36,000 bases of DNA from Glandiceps talaboti (taxonomy: Eukaryota > Hemichordata > Enteropneusta > Spengelidae): the NCBI RefSeq assembly GCF_964340395.1, contig NC_135551.1, positions 17,120,003-17,156,002 of the forward strand, read 5' to 3'. Numbering within the stretch: the stretch's first letter is position 1; every line of letters begins with the position of its first letter. The notes below the pieces were generated by a model that was not told the DNA's origin, searched no databases, and saw nothing but the letters and a program-made list of their open reading frames with translations. The position numbers were made by a program, and so were the translations under genes. This document shows positions 1 to 9,671 of this stretch, piece by piece.

Positions 1-42
<42 letters not shown>
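1..42. repeat. (TA)n microsatellite
   Basis: Pure TA dinucleotide run at the left edge, probably extending beyond the window. Confidence 0.95.
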
Positions 43-47
<5 letters not shown>

Positions 48-225
48 CCCTACCAAAAGGATTACAAATCTTCTCATTTATGATTCGTATTGGAAAATGA
101 CGATGTAAATTTACTGATAAACATCTTGATTCTTATACATTAAGAACCAATCATGCGTTCATCAGATCATTCATATATATAGTGAATATAGAATGTGAAA
201 GTCATTGATGGTCTTTCCCCAACAG

Positions 226-324
226 GTTAACGTGGGACGACATCTAGTAAAATGGTGTTCATTCATCTCTTGGTGTCTATCTTAATGTTCATTGGAACAA
301 TGGCGGTGAAGTTTCCCAATGAAG
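226..324 (+). CDS. Exon 1 of mosaic gene: 5' UTR end and signal peptide
   Basis: The ATG at 252 opens a 24-codon coding segment (252-324) with a hydrophobic core (VFIHLLVSILMFIGTMAV) typical of a secretory signal peptide. It ends at a strong donor (GTAAGG at 325) after the first base of a codon, so the following intron is phase 1. A pyrimidine-rich acceptor (TTTCCCCAACAG, ending 225) suggests that 226-251 is the last part of the 5' UTR and that another non-coding exon lies upstream. Reading on through the donor gives a longer 83-codon frame ending near 503, which I take as intron read-through. The product would enter the secretory pathway. The start is chosen because it directly precedes the hydrophobic stretch and the exon joins in frame to the trefoil exon. 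Confidence 0.7.
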
Positions 325-519
325 GTAAGGGACGTATCATTTTTGAATATTTTTTGTATCACCCTGGACTGTATCTGATGTTACCGTTTATCATTTTAAA
401 TGTAAGCTGTATAAACCCGTATTGCCTGCTAGGAGTATTTTGTATTATTGCCGCATGTAACTATATGGTTATCTATCGCATTTACGGAGACAATCAAAGT
501 TAGCTTTCAATTATCAAAG

Positions 520-642
520 GTTCACCATGCTGGTTACCAAGAGCACGTAGAATACACTGTAATGCATCCCAGGAAGAATGTGAATTAAATGGTTGTTGCT
601 GGGATGATACCAACAAGGTCTGCTATCAATCAACAGAGCAGA
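520..642 (+). CDS. Exon 2: P-type trefoil domain
   Basis: A 123-bp phase 1-1 exon. Acceptor AG is at 518-519 and donor GTAAGT at 643-648. It encodes about 41 residues with the six-cysteine trefoil pattern: CWLPRARRIHC, then EECELNGCCWDD and KVCY. The CC pair followed by an aromatic-Asp and a final C-aromatic are the hallmarks of the P-type (trefoil) family. These disulfide-locked domains occur in secreted mucin-associated peptides and in enzymes that bind glycans. Joining exon 1 (phase 1) keeps the frame. An alternative acceptor at 502-503 would add five residues but leaves a phase-0 start that does not fit exon 1. The domain call is firm; ligand and function are not known from sequence. Confidence 0.85.
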
Positions 643-1583
643 GTAAGTATATTGTCAAACATTTTTTAATACGAACAACAAGGACAAGCTATTTTTATTT
701 TATATCAGGACATTTCCTTTCCCTGTATGTCCTGTATATGTCTTATTTCATATAACATCGTATCAAGTTCATTGAAAAGCCGACATATATTATCAGAATT
801 TGTAATCTACATTAAAATAGCTTTTGGCAATGTTGGCAATAAATGAGGGTACAGTCTGTATGTTATTTCTACGACGGTTCCATGATATCACTCAGACTGT
901 AACACAGACACTTTTAAAGGTAGGCGAGTCAATATATGTAGTGTAGTGTAGTGTAGTGTAGTGTAGTGTAGTGTAGTTGAGTGCAGTATAGTTTACTGTA
1001 GTATAGTATAATGTAATATATTGTAGCGTTGTTTAGTATACTGCAGTATAAGGTAGTGTCGGGTCGTGTCGTATCGTGCAGTACAGTGTAGTGCAGTGTA
1101 GTGTAGACAAACATGGATGTTATTTCGGTCATATTGGCCGACCGAGGTTTTAAATTTCTTCTTACATATTTTACAACTTCTTGTCGTTTCCAATAAACCT
1201 CTCAAACTTGTAGGTAAAAAGTACCATTTAAAACTAACGTCTGGTGTTGATGGTCAATTTGGATGACAATTACGGTACTTCATTTTTACCTTACAGCAAT
1301 TTGACACGCCAGTCTGTTCGCACAATCATTTCTTTGCAGTTTGGCAATGCAAAGCGGAGGCCAAGATAAATTGGTACTGTGTGTTTTTGACATTGAAGGA
1401 AATCTTTTAAACAAACTGTACATACCTTTGACAAACCTTTCTCCTCTAATGTAGGCAGGACATACAATGCTGAGCCCAAATCTGAGTAGGAAAATTGGAT
1501 TTGATAAAGTTAAGTTTTGAATAAATGGTATTTAAAACAGATACTCCTACAGATAGGAATGCACAATTCCTTTTACTTTCCAG
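643..1583 (+). other. Intron 2 with degenerate GTGTA minisatellite
   Basis: No exon-like segment was seen. From about 937 to 977 the 5-bp unit GTGTA is tandemly perfect, and it decays through 1107 into variants such as GTGCA and GTATA. Small frames overlapping this array are low-complexity artefacts. Confidence 0.6.
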
Positions 1584-1720
1584 TGAGAATGGAATGTTCA
1601 AAGCAGGGCTTTATAGTAACACCAGAAAAGAGTTGCATATTTTATAGATTGTGCCGGATTTTTGGATTGCCTAAAGTGAAATTAGAAGTCTGCCCGAATG
1701 ATTGCTTCCTCGCACACTAA
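1584..1720 (+). CDS. Exon 3: truncated chitin-binding (CBM14/peritrophin-A-like) segment, terminal
   Basis: The acceptor is strong (CCTTTTACTTTCCAG ending 1583) and leaves a phase-1 start, matching the trefoil exon. The segment has ECSKQGF, then SCIFYRLC (two cysteines separated by five residues), then EVCPND about 12 residues later. This follows the peritrophin-A/CBM14 layout C..G..P..C-x5-C..CP. The frame stops (TAA, 1718-1720) soon after CFLAH, so the last part of a usual CBM14 domain, including its final cysteine region, is missing. Exons 1+2+3 total 333 bp, exactly 111 codons with the stop, giving a complete 110-residue secreted protein. It may be an alternative last exon or the true end of a small gene. 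A mucin or chitin-binding role is inferred only. Confidence 0.5.
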
Positions 1721-1799
1721 TTGTAACAAGCCATCATAGATGACATAGCGCTGGTGTTTGGGACCTATTGATCCCTGTTTGGATTGTATATATACGTCT

Positions 1800-2510
1800 T
1801 GTCTGTTATAGGTGCAATCACAAGTTGACATGCATATGTACCTAATAATACGCTGCCTTTATTGGCTCAGACATGTCTTGCCAAACGGCTTCAGTCCTGT
1901 TGAATCATATCATGACACAAGTTGACATACATATATACATCGTAGCACATTGTCTTTAAATAAAGTTTTACTGGAAATTGTTCATGCATGCCTGTGTAAT
2001 GGTCCCAAACATGGAAAAATCATAACAAAATGTTCAACGGCATGTCTGCATAATGGCTTTGAATATGAACAATTTGTAACAAAATGGCTGTCGAGTGGCC
2101 ATATTGGATTGTATCACAAAATAAATTGACATGCATATGTATGCCATAGTGTGTTGTGCTTGTACCAAGTTTGATAGAAATCGGTCCAGTCATGTCCAAG
2201 CAATGGTTCTGGACATGAACAAATCTTTAAAAGATCGTATCATGACATAACTTGACATGCATATGTATGTAATAGAACACTGTTCTTATACCAACTTTAA
2301 ATGAAATCTGTTCAGTCATGTCTGCGTAATGGCTTTGAACATGAATAATTCGAAACAAAATGGCCGTCTGGCACCCATATTGAATTGTATCACAAAATAA
2401 AATGACATGCATATGTATGTCATAGTGTGTTGTCATCGTATCAAGTTTGATAGAAATCGGTTCAGTCATTTAAGAGAAATAGACTAATAAACAGATTGAA
2501 GCACGATTTC
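1800..2510. repeat. Degenerate tandem repeat, 100-200-bp units
   Basis: A phrase reading roughly TTGACATGCATATGTATG recurs near 1815, 1920, 2110, 2240 and 2402. It is followed by variants of a CAAGTTTGATAGAAATCGG phrase and a GTCATGTCTGCGTAATGG phrase. Spacing is irregular (about 105-205 bp), so this looks like an old, partly deleted tandem array. Its right edge runs directly into the GCACGATTT phrase and the TATG run at 2535. Confidence 0.6.
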
Positions 2511-2534
2511 TGACTGGAACGTTAGATTTTGTAG

Positions 2535-2606
2535 GTATGTATGTATGTATGTATGTATGTATGTATGTATGTATGTATGTATGTATGTATGTGTGTGTGT
2601 GTGTGT
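2535..2606. repeat. (TATG)n/(TG)n microsatellite
   Basis: Tandem TATG units followed by TG units. The preceding 45 bp (ACAGATTGAAGCACGATTT and on) resemble the bases just before the TATG run at 14351, which suggests a retroelement 3' tail. Confidence 0.9.
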
Positions 2607-2977
2607 TTATAGTTTCATTGACAACTTTCTGCAAATATTATATTAATTTCTTTTGAGGTTTAAAGCCATACAAGTAATCTATATGCATTTACTATTATCA
2701 ACTTTCTAAAAACGATTCTTGGGCCATGAACATTCAACTGTACAACAGGTGTAAATTTGGTGGTACATACAATAATAATATTAAGTTTGTCGACAGCATC
2801 CCTAATTAACATATTGACAAACACGTTCTTTAACTGTATGGAAAATAGAGTTTTATATCAATGTCTTTTCTCTTGCTTGGGAACTTTAAAAAAAAAAAAA
2901 TCCAGAATGACTTTTAAGAAAACGTTATAGAGTTTGCTTTCCTTTTATGATCAATAAATTCAACCTTTTTTCCATAG

Positions 2978-3283
2978 AACTGTACAACATTGCATACGTG
3001 AGTACTTTCATCTCAGAATATCTTGTAAACATCCACACTCTGAATGATGGAAGGCTTAAACAAGACAAAAAGTTCGCTGGTATGAGATCTACAATAGTGT
3101 TTGGTCTTGAATCCACTGGCAAAAGTTTCAAAACTCGGAATTTTGAGCCCAATAACACATGGGAGGTATATAAAGACTTCATGACGTGTCCATTAGTAGC
3201 TGTACCCTTTGTGATTTTATTTGTACAATTTCCTCGAGAGGTCATCGTCAAAAGTATCAGAGTTCTCACTGATGGACAATCAC
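2978..3283 (+). CDS. Exon 4: first half of a galactose-binding-like domain (tentative)
   Basis: A 306-bp open exon bounded by a good acceptor (CCTTTTTTCCATAG ending 2977) and a consensus donor (GTAAGT at 3284), both phase 1. The protein has an early LNDGRLK and a later PFVILFVQFPREVIVKSIRV. These resemble the variable-DG loop and the hydrophobic 'WVQVDLG..V..V.I' strand of F5/8-type C or fucolectin folds. Only two cysteines are visible. The next exon, 9061-9339, ends with a strand like the end of the same fold, so the domain is probably split between them. It could be spliced directly to the trefoil exon, skipping the terminal exon 3. I am confident that it is coding but only moderately sure of the fold. 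Confidence 0.6.
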
Positions 3284-3348
3284 GTAAGTGTCTTATTAGG
3301 CCTAGCAAAAAAAGCGTGGTTCCAATTACACTCAATTTTAGAATAGAT

Positions 3349-3354
3349 GGGGTA
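3349..3354. repeat. Left target-site duplication GGGGTA
   Basis: Six-base direct repeat identical to 5000-5005, immediately outside the foldback element termini. Confidence 0.8.
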
Positions 3355-3623
3355 TATGGGAAGCTGTTCAGGCCAAAAGTATTTTTTTATTTTAGCTATA
3401 GTATTTTACATTTTTTGTACTTACAAACTAATTTTAACCGTTTATGTACTTTTATTCCATGGTTACATTATTTTAATTGAAATAAGTTTTCATTTATTTG
3501 AGAATATTGATTTATTTTTCGTCAAACCAGAATTTTTTTAAAGGATTATATATAATTGAAAGTCAAAATATATTTTTTGTTAAAGTTATATTATTTTATT
3601 TTTTTAATTTAATTTTTTAATTT

Positions 3624-3709
3624 TGGCCGAGTCTGCTGACAGGCGCCGGTCACGAGCACGTCGTGCTGGAACCCGGCGCCTGTCACGAGTACGTCGTGCT
3701 CGTGACAGG
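3624..3709. other. Nested hairpins in left foldback arm
   Basis: GC-rich block inside the AT-rich arm. 3679-3709 is a self-complementary hairpin with an 11-bp stem (CCTGTCACGAG pairing with CTCGTGACAGG). Just upstream, a related unit containing CACGAGCACGTCGTGCT is framed by GGCGCC boxes. The same block is present in inverted orientation at 4606-4695. Confidence 0.75.
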
Positions 3710-4213
3710 AGTGTCCTTCGACATCCATTTCGACGTGTTTCGGCGTCAAATACACATTCTTATTACCTTCAAAATTGATCGCTCAAACATTATATCAGAT
3801 CTGAAAACCGTTAATTTACGTGTGATAGTATCTGTTTTTTCCAACAACCGCGACTTCAGCCGCGTACACACAGTGTACACCGCATGTGATGATGACCGCA
3901 TGTATGATGTATTACGTGATGTAGTACGTAGGATACGATCCATGTGCAACGGGTAAAGGTAGTTAATCTAAAACAACTAAAGTTTGTTGCATCAATAACA
4001 ATTACATTCATTATTGTGAAACTGACCAGAATTGAAATAAGGTGGTACACTATACTGTGAGCGTGAGCAAAATAGCTTTAGGAACAAAAACGTGAGGAAA
4101 AGTGAAAACGTATTTCCAATGGGTCAGTCAGGTACTACTTCTAGTACGAGCGCACATGTTGACGTCGACCTGCTGTATTACATATCAACATAAACCAGCT
4201 TTTCTATATCGCC

Positions 4214-4242
4214 TTGTTGTTATTGTTGTTGTTGTTGTTGTT

Positions 4243-4283
<41 letters not shown>
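4214..4283. repeat. (GTT)n microsatellite at the foldback centre
   Basis: Tandem GTT units with two interruptions, located between the two inverted arms, where the loop of the folded element would lie. Confidence 0.9.
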
Positions 4284-4605
4284 AAAGATTCAGTTTACTT
4301 CATCGTTAATTGTAGTATACATTCTCTTGGTGTTCTGAGTAAACATGTATCAACAGGTCTACGTATGTAATACAGCAGGTCGACGTCAACATGTGCGCTC
4401 GTACTAGAAGTACCTGACTGACCGTTTGGAAATACCCGTTGCACATGGATCGTACGCGGCTGCAGTCGCGGTTGTTGGAAAAAACAGATACTATCACACG
4501 TAAATTAACGGTTTTGAGATCTGATATAATGTTTGAGCGATCAATTTCGAAGGTAATAAGAACGTGTATTTGTCGCCGAAACACGTCGTAATGGAGGACG
4601 AAGGA

Positions 4606-4695
4606 CATGCCTGTCACGAGCACGACGTACTCGTGACAGGCGCCGGGTACCAACACGACGTGCTCGTGACCGGCGCCTGTCAGCAGACTCGGCCA
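4606..4695. other. Nested hairpins in right foldback arm
   Basis: Inverted copy of the GC-rich block at 3624-3709. The hairpin at 4610-4640 keeps the same 11-bp stem, and the GGCGCC-framed unit follows. An A-rich tract (4695-4760) replaces the T/A-rich spacer of the left arm. Confidence 0.75.
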
Positions 4696-4999
4696 AAAAA
4701 AAAAAAAAAGTTGAGAGAAAAAAAAAAGTTGAAATTTTTTTTTCAAAAATAAAAAAAAAGTAAAATAACTTTAACAAAAAATATATTTTGACTTTCAATT
4801 ATATATAATCCTTTAAAAAATTCTGGTTTAACAAAAAATAAAACAATATTCTCAAATAAATGAAAACTTACTTCAATTAAAATAATGTAACCATGGAATA
4901 AAAGTACATAAACGATTAAATTTAGTTTGTAAGTACGAAAAATATAAAATACTATAGCTAAAATAAAAAAAATACTTTTGGCCTGAACGGCTTCCCATA

Positions 5000-5005
5000 G
5001 GGGTA
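5000..5005. repeat. Right target-site duplication GGGGTA
   Basis: Direct repeat matching 3349-3354. Confidence 0.8.
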
Positions 5006-5282
5006 CGTAGATTATTTGTTGTAATTTTTTTTTTCATGTTTGACTGTTTAGTTCAGGTAATATGTGTTCCGTTGTTTTGCAAAAAGTCCCTGTATGTGGT
5101 ATAATTTCTTCCCATTTGATGTGGAGATTGGAAGAACAATTATATTTTGTCTTTTTAAGTTGATGTTAATACTTACAGTATACCATCTACAGTGTGTATT
5201 ATAATACTGTGGCTATATAATAGTGGCTCACTATGTTCGGTACAGAATACTCATTCACTGACAATGGCACCGATGACGCGTG

Positions 5283-5475
5283 ACGTTCAGGCCAAAAGTA
5301 TTATTCTTATTTTCATATATCGAAGTTACAAACTAATTGTAACCGTTTATGTGTATTTTTCGATGGAATCCACACTTTTATTCCATGTTAACATTATTTG
5401 ATTTATTTGTAAATATTGTTCATTTACTGGATTAATTTAGATTTATTTTTCGTCAAAACAGAATTTTTTAAGCTT
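5283..5475 (+). mobile_element. Diverged arm-only relative of the foldback element
   Basis: The stretch starting GTTCAGGCCAAAAGTATT tracks the outer 190 bp of the left foldback arm (compare 3365-3540). Shared phrases include ACAAACTAATT, AACCGTTTATGT, CTTTTATTCCATG and TTATTTTTCGTCAAA. It lacks the TATGGGAAGC terminus and any inverted partner. It is clearly more diverged than the two arms are from each other, so it is an older insertion or a fragment of a related family. Confidence 0.65.
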
Positions 5476-6001
5476 TTTGATTTTAAAAAAAAATTGTAGA
5501 AAATAATTTTTTCGGATTTGTAAATATTTTTTCTTAGCAATTTTTGGAAGTTTGAAAATTAGTCGAAATATTCCCAAATGCCAACCTAAGTATACCCATT
5601 GACTCAAGTGACAAGCCTCGTACTTGAGCACTTTCGATTCCTCAGCATTAACGTTAACTTCATGCAAGCTGTATAGAATCGGGTATTCATCGAATCTACC
5701 ATTTATCTATGCATAGAACCAGGGTGAATGATGATTTACTGACCCTACCCCGTGTGCAAAGCAGCAGTCGCTGCTGTTACGTTCACCAATAGAGGGCGAC
5801 CCAAAGGGTGCGAAGCACGAGTCAAAGGATCGACACAGAATTTATGAGATTTAATTTGAGAGCTCAGAAATATACAAAAAATAAAGGTCAAAGTCAAAAA
5901 ATTATCGTCTAGCGATAGTAAATACTTTCAATTCTTCAATGTATCATTTTTTGTCATCTGTTCAAAATGGTGACAGCTGGTAATATTTAGCGATAAGTCA
6001 A
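5476..6001. other. Intron sequence, no feature recognised
   Basis: AT-rich start, then a short stretch of higher GC (5740-5840). No exon, tandem repeat or recognisable element was seen. Confidence 0.4.
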
Positions 6002-6386
6002 CCATCGCTCAGATCCAACACTTGCCCTGTATCACCCATATCCAACTACAGCCCGATTCACGTAGACCAGAGAATGTAAAGAGCGGTACCAATATTAAAC
6101 TGTATCAGGCCAAGCCAAAGTGAAAGGAAATATTAACATTCACGATCGCTAACTTTGTATCTTCGAGGTAGTTCTCTATTAAAGAGTTTCTGGTTTCTGC
6201 TGCATGTGGAATCCAACTGGATTTTCGTTTGAATGGATGCACGCTTGTTTGTAAATTAGATAGGCGGATGAGCACGAAGATTGTCCATTTTGGGGTAGAA
6301 TTTTGAAATTTGGTGTGTATGCATAAGTTTTCAATGCAAATGTATTTTGATATAATGGCAATTGAATAGCGCCATCTAGCGGTCAT
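6002..6386 (+). repeat. Left copy of an inverted repeat pair
   Basis: Two blocks match 7543-7880 in reverse orientation. The outer block (CATCGCTCAGATCC, then TATCACCCATATCCA and GATTCACGTAGACCAG) lies at about 6003-6075. The inner block (GGGTAGAATTTTGAAATTTG, GTGTGTATGCATA, GAATAGCG) lies at about 6290-6375. The material between the blocks is poorly conserved. The copies may be the long terminal inverted repeats of a decayed DNA transposon or two independent insertions of one repeat. Confidence 0.6.
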
Positions 6387-7542
6387 TGGCCCCACCTAGT
6401 GGTATTTCCTATACCTAGCGTTGCAAACAGTCTTGTTCTGCCAATAATTGTGTTTTATAAGTCTATTTGAGAAACAAACCACTCTGGTGCAATCAAGATA
6501 TATGTCAGTATAAGTTTGATTCCATGTAATTTAAATATTCAAATACATTGTGCTTGGCAGAATTACATAAATGACGGTTGTGTTACAGAAAAGTATACCA
6601 TATTATAATTACAAGTTGTAGTTTGTGGTATTATGAAAATAGAAAAACTAAGAATAATGAGTTACACATCCATTGATCAGCTAACATTTGGTACATACTG
6701 AAAACTTTGTAATCCTCAGATTTAGGAGACACCAAAATATATTTGAAAAAGTAACAATTTCAATAAAAAAGTGTTACATGCTTTAAAAGTTCCTACTTTG
6801 TGACTCTATGATAAATTTATTACAGAAATAAACAAAAGATTCAAAGCATTACTATTCATTTTGATGTTGTATTATTTATCAAAGAAATTGTTAGTGGTCT
6901 TATTTACAAGCTAGCCAACGAAACTAGTAAGAAAGGATATTAACAGAATATTTCATTGTGGTTTAGATAATAATAAAGTTTAAAACCTTGAAATCAGTCC
7001 TTTATAAAGAATTCCATTTTTTAACATTAACATAAAATCTCATATTACACAAAAACTATAAAGTTTGGTTATCAATAAGTTGTAAAAAACGATTCAGCAT
7101 GGTCAAAGACATTTTATTAGAAACTGAGATGAAAGATTTACGACAATGCAATCCATTTTGATGCTGAATGCCAGTTTGAAATATTTGGGTTGGCAGCCAT
7201 CTGGAAAATGGTGGCCATATTGCTTCAATTGATCTATTCAATTGGCTGAAATTGTTTTCTTACTCAGTGACCCTTTAACTTGTATCAAATGATATGATTC
7301 AGTTCATGCTTGTCTTACAAAGAGAGTGATTTTGGTCAAAAAGCACCATTATCTGGTCTGTTTCCTTCATTAAACTGAAAAGTCATCACAATATGTATAC
7401 CAGTGTGAACTACTGGCATATTATAGTTTTACGTTACTCATTGTAGGCAAAATGTGGCATACGTTCCAGCTGTTCCAGCAGAAAACCCTAACTTTGCCAT
7501 GTCTATGATACAACATGATCTGTATGTTGCACTATAGGCCGC
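6387..7542. other. Spacer between inverted copies, no feature recognised
   Basis: About 1.16 kb of AT-rich sequence between the two inverted copies. No transposase-like frame or tandem repeat was seen. The only open frame of note (7056-7241, minus) has no recognisable motif. Confidence 0.4.
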
Positions 7543-7881
7543 TGGAGGACGCTATTCAAGTGGTACTATATCAAAATAAATTCGCGCTCAAAAGCTATGC
7601 ATACACACCAAATTTTAAAATTCTACCCAAAAGTGAACAATCATGCCTTTTTTGGTGTTTATCTGCCTAACTAAAAATGGGTGATCACGGTATGATCATC
7701 TCACTTTTAGAATGTTTACAACAAATGTTTCCTGTTTGGCTGTTTTGGTGTCGGAATGAACTTTACGTTGTAAACATTTGCTGAGCGCCACTGGTCTATG
7801 TGAATCAGTCAGTCGTCACTATACCATTCTACTACAGATGGATATGGGTGATATGGGGTAAGTATTGGATCTGAGCGAGGG
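7543..7881 (-). repeat. Right copy of the inverted repeat pair
   Basis: Reverse-complement partner of 6002-6386, ending with GGATCTGAGCGAGGG. Similarity is imperfect with indels, so the pair is old. Confidence 0.6.
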
Positions 7882-7894
7882 TAAACATCCAATG

Positions 7895-8300
7895 AACAAT
7901 AATTAGATATTTGCATAACTATTAATTTTTAGTAATTAGGCTATATTTTTGGAACGAATACTTCGAATACAGTGTATTTTTTACATACGTTAACCATAGT
8001 AAAGCGTGTATGCCCTATAAAGTTTGTGTGTTGATATAGCTTACAATTTGAATTTGCATAATTAATGACTTTCAGTAATTAGGCTTGATCTTAAAAATTC
8101 AAGCTTAAAATTACATATACTTTGGTAAATATATTAACACTAATAATGCGCATGTGTTGTTTGGAGTTTGTTGATATAGCTTTTACATTTAATGAGTAAT
8201 TTGAATAATTAATGATTTGCAACAGTTAGGCTTTATCCTGAGAATGCACAGTTTAAATTATATATGATTTGCCACACACATCAACTATGACAAATCACAC
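7895..8300 (+). repeat. ~145-bp AT-rich minisatellite, three units
   Basis: A core reading about TTGCATAATTAATGA, followed by a TTTCAGTAATTAGGCT-like phrase and later GTTAACCATA and GTTGATATAGCTT phrases, starts at 7911, 8054 and 8201. This gives a period of about 145 bp. The same family occurs at 23235-23577 and 26437-26700, and inverted near 10770 and 11640. Confidence 0.75.
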
Positions 8301-9060
8301 ATATACGTTGAAGCCAGTTAGCATTCATGGTATTCATGACTTCACTCGGCTTTCATGATCCCCTACATACGCGGGATATGCACATCCGTTTCCATGGCAA
8401 ATAATAAGCGAAATTCAATCCCACATAACATTGCTATAATTACGCATCAGAAAGTTTACATACTTCATGGTAAACATCGTAACAATTTAACAACTTTAAG
8501 ACAGTGAAGTGATACGGTATTATTGTCCTACTTCGTCACTGGGTATTTAAGTGTAGAAATTCCTGTTTCTACAACCGACAGACGTACCATCTGCTCTAAA
8601 TCCTATAAGTTTCTGCTTCCAACTTTCATCAACTTTGTCACATATAGTTTTTGTTGCACTAACACCACCATCGGCATGTGCGTATTGAACTTCCTTCTGT
8701 GCCAATAAATTTACCACAATTGTACAAGTCGGTTTGCTACTCGTTGCATGTAGACTATTTCACACTCCTGCATAGCTCTATCAGATTAGAGTTTGCACTA
8801 AATGTTATTATGTGAACTCAGTTCAGATTGATCAGAAGGTGATTAATATAATCGATACATATTTGCAAGACATATTCTGATGATGCATGGAATATATATT
8901 AAAGCAGTATATCCAAGACAATGCTAATTCGTTTATTTGATCGCGTATTTGCAAACATCGTATAAAGTTGTATTAGCGAATGTATAGTACAGAGAATGAT
9001 ATCATATAAACATCATATTATCTATCTTTTTATTTGAATTGGATAATGCTGGTTGCAAAG
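8301..9060. other. End of intron 4, no feature recognised
   Basis: No repeat or coding segment that I can support was seen before the acceptor at 9059-9060. Confidence 0.4.
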
Positions 9061-9339
9061 TGCCAATGCTAGACAGTGTGTATTTCAGTAATATCCCAAT
9101 CATATTATTGGGGGAATATGAATTGACATGTGGAGGTTCCCTAAGACTTAAGTCAGGACGTTTTCGAAATCCAGAAGAATTCGATTCAGAAATTACAATC
9201 GAACACAACGACGATGGTTCAGTATGGGTACAGTGGTTTTGTGCACTACGATTCGATCGATCACGTGGAAAGATCATGCGTTCACAGTATGTATTTGAAG
9301 GATTAGAACTGATTGAAGTTGAAGTTTACACGTCATATG
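9061..9339 (+). CDS. Exon 5: second half of galactose-binding-like domain (tentative)
   Basis: A 279-bp phase 1-1 exon; acceptor at 9059-9060, consensus donor GTAAGT at 9340. Key stretches are DSEITIEHNDDGSVWVQWFC, RSRGKI and the closing GLELIEVEVYTSY. The last resembles the terminal strand of F5/8-type C and fucolectin domains, where a conserved 'L.LCEVEVYG' packs back on the domain. With exon 4 this makes about 195 residues, longer than the usual 140-150, so extra sequence or two partial folds are possible. A better-looking internal acceptor (TGTGTATTTCAG, ending 9088) would be phase 2 and out of register with the neighbours. Such domains bind sugars or membranes; the ligand here is unknown. 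Confidence 0.6.
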
Positions 9340-9442
9340 GTAAGTTTGACTTTCTCAAAATAAATCATACAAATAATTGAAATATGAATATCTAGGCCTC
9401 TTTAATATTTGATGTAGTAATTCTTCGATTCACTCACAACCA

Positions 9443-9469
9443 TCTCTCTCTCTCTCTCTCTCTCTCCCT

Positions 9470-9553
<84 letters not shown>
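9443..9553. repeat. (CT)n microsatellite
   Basis: Tandem CT run interrupted once by a C-rich patch (9467-9478). It fills much of the 332-bp intron between exons 5 and 6. Confidence 0.95.
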
Positions 9554-9556
<3 letters not shown>

Positions 9557-9671
9557 AAAATTAATTAATTTAAGCAAATCAGCAACTGAAACTGCCTTAT
9601 ATTATAGTGTGACTTCCAAAAACGTGTGTTTTTCATACATGTCATTAAATATACTTTTTTTCTTTCTGAAG

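Larger units (their letters stand above)
3355..4999. mobile_element. Foldback DNA element with ~0.6-0.8-kb inverted arms
   Basis: The termini are perfect inverted repeats starting TATGGGAAGC (3355) and ending GCTTCCCATA (4999). The similarity continues inward over almost the whole element at roughly 90% or more: left arm about 3355-4190, right arm about 4345-4999, with a (GTT)n loop between. The flanks carry a perfect 6-bp duplication (GGGGTA). The right arm lacks two blocks of the left arm (near 3869-3935 and 3957-4110), both bounded by short GTA/TACG microhomology. No transposase is encoded, so it is non-autonomous. A 6-bp duplication with 5'-TAY ends recalls the IS3EU group as I remember it. 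Polinton-type elements also make 6-bp duplications but start with AG, which does not fit. The superfamily is therefore open; the element and its borders are clear. Confidence 0.85.

Noticed and set aside
937-1107. Cys/Tyr/Thr-rich minus-strand frames
   Set aside because: Products of the degenerate GTGTA minisatellite.
3663-3956. 97-codon frame in the left foldback arm, with a similar frame (4306-4746, minus) in the right arm
   Set aside because: The two frames are similar because the arms are inverted copies. Differences between them are mostly amino-acid changing (about six against two silent), so there is no sign of coding constraint.
9002-9277. Minus-strand 91-codon frame
   Set aside because: Antisense shadow of exon 5, without splice or domain evidence.
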